Below, piece after piece: positions 62,950 through 64,000 of a stretch of 64,000 nucleotides of DNA (the first letter of the stretch is position 1; the number at the start of each line of letters is the position of its first letter). The notes under the pieces are model-generated. The model worked only from the letters and a program-made list of their open reading frames with translations, was not told where the DNA came from and searched no databases. This DNA comes from Nitrobacter sp039808345 (GTDB lineage Bacteria; Pseudomonadota; Alphaproteobacteria; Rhizobiales; Xanthobacteraceae): assembly GCF_047824785.1 (NCBI RefSeq), contig NZ_CP181167.1, positions 186,001-250,000 of the forward strand, written 5' to 3'. Both the position numbers and the translations under genes were made by a program.

Positions 62950-63498
62950 ATGAACGACTGTTCCGATCGGGTCGACAGCAATCGGAAGTTTGCGATGGCC
63001 GGGCCGACCTGGACGCCGAGCCTGGTCGAAGAACGGCTGGCGGAAGCTGCCGCAGTTTTGAGACGTCTGCCCGCGCAAAAGCGGCAGGGCTATTTCAACA
63101 CCTGGCCGGATTATCTTCCCGAGTTCTCCGATCTCGTCGGTCAGGCCCCACGGCAAACATCACTGCCACCACCGTCGCCGTCTGCCATCAGCCGCATGGA
63201 GGAGACGCTCCCCTGGACCATCGGCCTCGATCCGATCGACGGCAGGATCGCGTGGATGCGCGCGCACAATGCACAGTGGAAGGCAATCTGCTGGAAAGTT
63301 GGGCTGCAACGCTCTGCCGCCAACGAGCGCTGGTTCTACGCGCTCTGCATCATCGCCATGAGGCTCAATCGGCAGCCGGTGCCTAAGAACCGCTCGCGGC
63401 GCTATGTCATCGAACGGATGCGGGATGTTTTTGCGGCGGACAAGCGGGGCTGGCATCCCGGAACAGATTCCACCGCGACGGCATTACTTTCAAAATGA
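62950..63498 (+). CDS. DUF6362-like element protein
   Basis: ATG 62950 follows GGGAGAA; the longer frame from 62899 lacks support. The 182-residue protein has WTPSLVEERLAEAAAVLRRL, NTWPDYLPEFSDL, SAISRMEETLPWTIGLDPID and MRAHNAQWKAICWKVGLQRS. This matches the DUF6362 family from phages and integrative elements. It looks like a helical DNA-associated protein with a C-terminal HTH-like part. The function is not known. Confidence 0.75.
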   Translation: MNDCSDRVDSNRKFAMAGPTWTPSLVEERLAEAAAVLRRLPAQKRQGYFNTWPDYLPEFSDLVGQAPRQTSLPPPSPSAISRMEETLPWTIGLDPIDGRIAWMRAHNAQWKAICWKVGLQRSAANERWFYALCIIAMRLNRQPVPKNRSRRYVIERMRDVFAADKRGWHPGTDSTATALLSK

Positions 63499-63508
63499 GG
63501 AGATCGAT

Positions 63509-63718
63509 GTGTCGAAGTTTTCTGTTGGTGATCACGTGAGCTGGAATTCTGAGGCTGGTCGGGTGAGTGGCAAGATTGTCAAAGTTCATCATGCGGATTT
63601 TGACTACAAGGGTCACAGGCACCGCGCCTCGAAGGATGACCCGCAGTACGAAATCAAAAGCGACAAGACTGATCACATCGCCGCTCACAAGGAAGCTGCG
63701 ATGACAAAGATCAATTGA
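63509..63718 (+). CDS. DUF2945 (Tudor/SH3-like) small protein
   Basis: GTG 63509 is preceded by AGGAG at 63498-63502. The 69 residues contain FSVGDHVSWNSEAGRVSGKI, then RASKDDPQYEIKSDKT and AAHKEAAMTKI, typical of the DUF2945/HVA1 family. Such small basic beta proteins are common in rhizobia. Its stop overlaps the next ATG (TGATG). Confidence 0.87.
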   Translation: MSKFSVGDHVSWNSEAGRVSGKIVKVHHADFDYKGHRHRASKDDPQYEIKSDKTDHIAAHKEAAMTKIN

Positions 63719-64000
63719 TGGCAGCACAGTTTACCACCATCGGTCACTCCAACCGCAGTCTCGACGAATTTTTAGACATGCTGCGCGAGGCGCGTGTCGA
63801 TCTGCTGATAGACGTCCGAACATTCCCACGGTCGCGGAGCAATCCCGTCTTCAACATCGATCGGCTGCCAGTTGACCTTGCACAAGTTCAGATCGGATAT
63901 CGGCATTGTCCCGCGCTGGGCGGTCGACGGTCGAAACAGTCCGGCGTTGATGAACAGCTCAACGCGATGTGGCGGGTGCAGAGCTTCCACAACTACGCCG
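63718..64000 (+). CDS. DUF488 family protein, 3' end outside window
   Basis: From ATG 63718: AAQFTTIGHSNRSLDEFLDM, then VDLLIDVRTFPRSRSNPVFN, RLPVDLAQVQIGYRHCPALG and GRRSK. This is the DUF488 N-terminal half; the family is about 150-190 residues. It is translationally coupled to the DUF2945 gene, a pairing often seen. Function unknown, with a possible nucleic-acid role. Confidence 0.88.
   Translation, partial: MAAQFTTIGHSNRSLDEFLDMLREARVDLLIDVRTFPRSRSNPVFNIDRLPVDLAQVQIGYRHCPALGGRRSKQSGVDEQLNAMWRVQSFHNYA

Noticed and set aside
62605..62981. Several short frames across the repeat cluster after the prim-pol gene
   Set aside because: They coincide with the inverted repeats and contradict one another; none has a ribosome site.

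Overview
The window is high-GC alphaproteobacterial DNA, most likely from the Bradyrhizobium/Nitrobacter group. The basis is the RegS/RegR (RegB/RegA-type) redox two-component pair, the mltA-smr neighbourhood, the MmcB, RsmI-YraN and GshB core genes, rhizobial-type intergenic repeats, and secreted proteins typical of that family. The genus is an inference from gene content, not a search result.

Layout. (1) 1-10.9 kb is compact core chromosome: mltA (cut by the window edge), an Smr protein, regS/regR-like genes, mmcB, a metallo-beta-lactamase-fold hydrolase, a large PAS hybrid histidine kinase, rsmI, yraN and gshB. (2) At about 11.02 kb a comM/yifB gene breaks off after about 35 codons, and accessory DNA begins. 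No other part of comM was seen up to the end of the window. (3) 11-17.6 kb is nested insertions: an origin-binding-type helicase gene split by a complete IS3 element with a 3-bp target duplication, then a truncated IS21, an IS630 element and a decayed integrase beside a 17-bp copy of a tRNA-Ser 3' end. (4) 17.6-36.7 kb is bounded by that 17-bp repeat and a complete tRNA-Ser(GGA). It holds a caspase-like protein with a small secreted neighbour, a double-barrel outer-membrane protein, decayed higB and ietAS genes, an IS5/IS427 element, a secreted intradiol dioxygenase, an ABC binding protein, transposase debris, a DUF1778/GNAT toxin-antitoxin pair, DUF992 and DUF1269 proteins, and an ECF sigma / FecR / TonB-dependent receptor cassette. 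(5) 36.7-48.1 kb carries integrase and res remnants, a type III restriction-modification operon (mod-res) beside a large serine recombinase and its HTH partner, an IS427 fragment and a PD-(D/E)XK-like protein. (6) 48.2-56.1 kb holds a prophage lysis remnant, the 3' end of a helicase-nuclease gene, recD2, a secreted thermonuclease, and a second serine-recombinase module cut short. (7) 56.4-59.1 kb is an intact two-gene operon: an unrecognised 296-residue protein and a QueC-like PP-loop protein fused to a winged-helix-like tail. This is the best candidate for a novel, probably defensive, system. (8) 59.3-64 kb is an integrative-element replication block: AlpA-like HTH, prim-pol/DUF3987 primase-helicase, a repeat cluster resembling iterons, DUF6362, DUF2945 and the start of a DUF488 gene.

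The accessory part reads as several stacked islands rather than one. Three integrase types leave traces (two tyrosine-type remnants and two serine recombinases), and many genes are broken at insertion-sequence ends. Defence-type functions recur: type III restriction, ietAS remnant, toxin-antitoxin pairs, nuclease-like proteins and the QueC-like operon.
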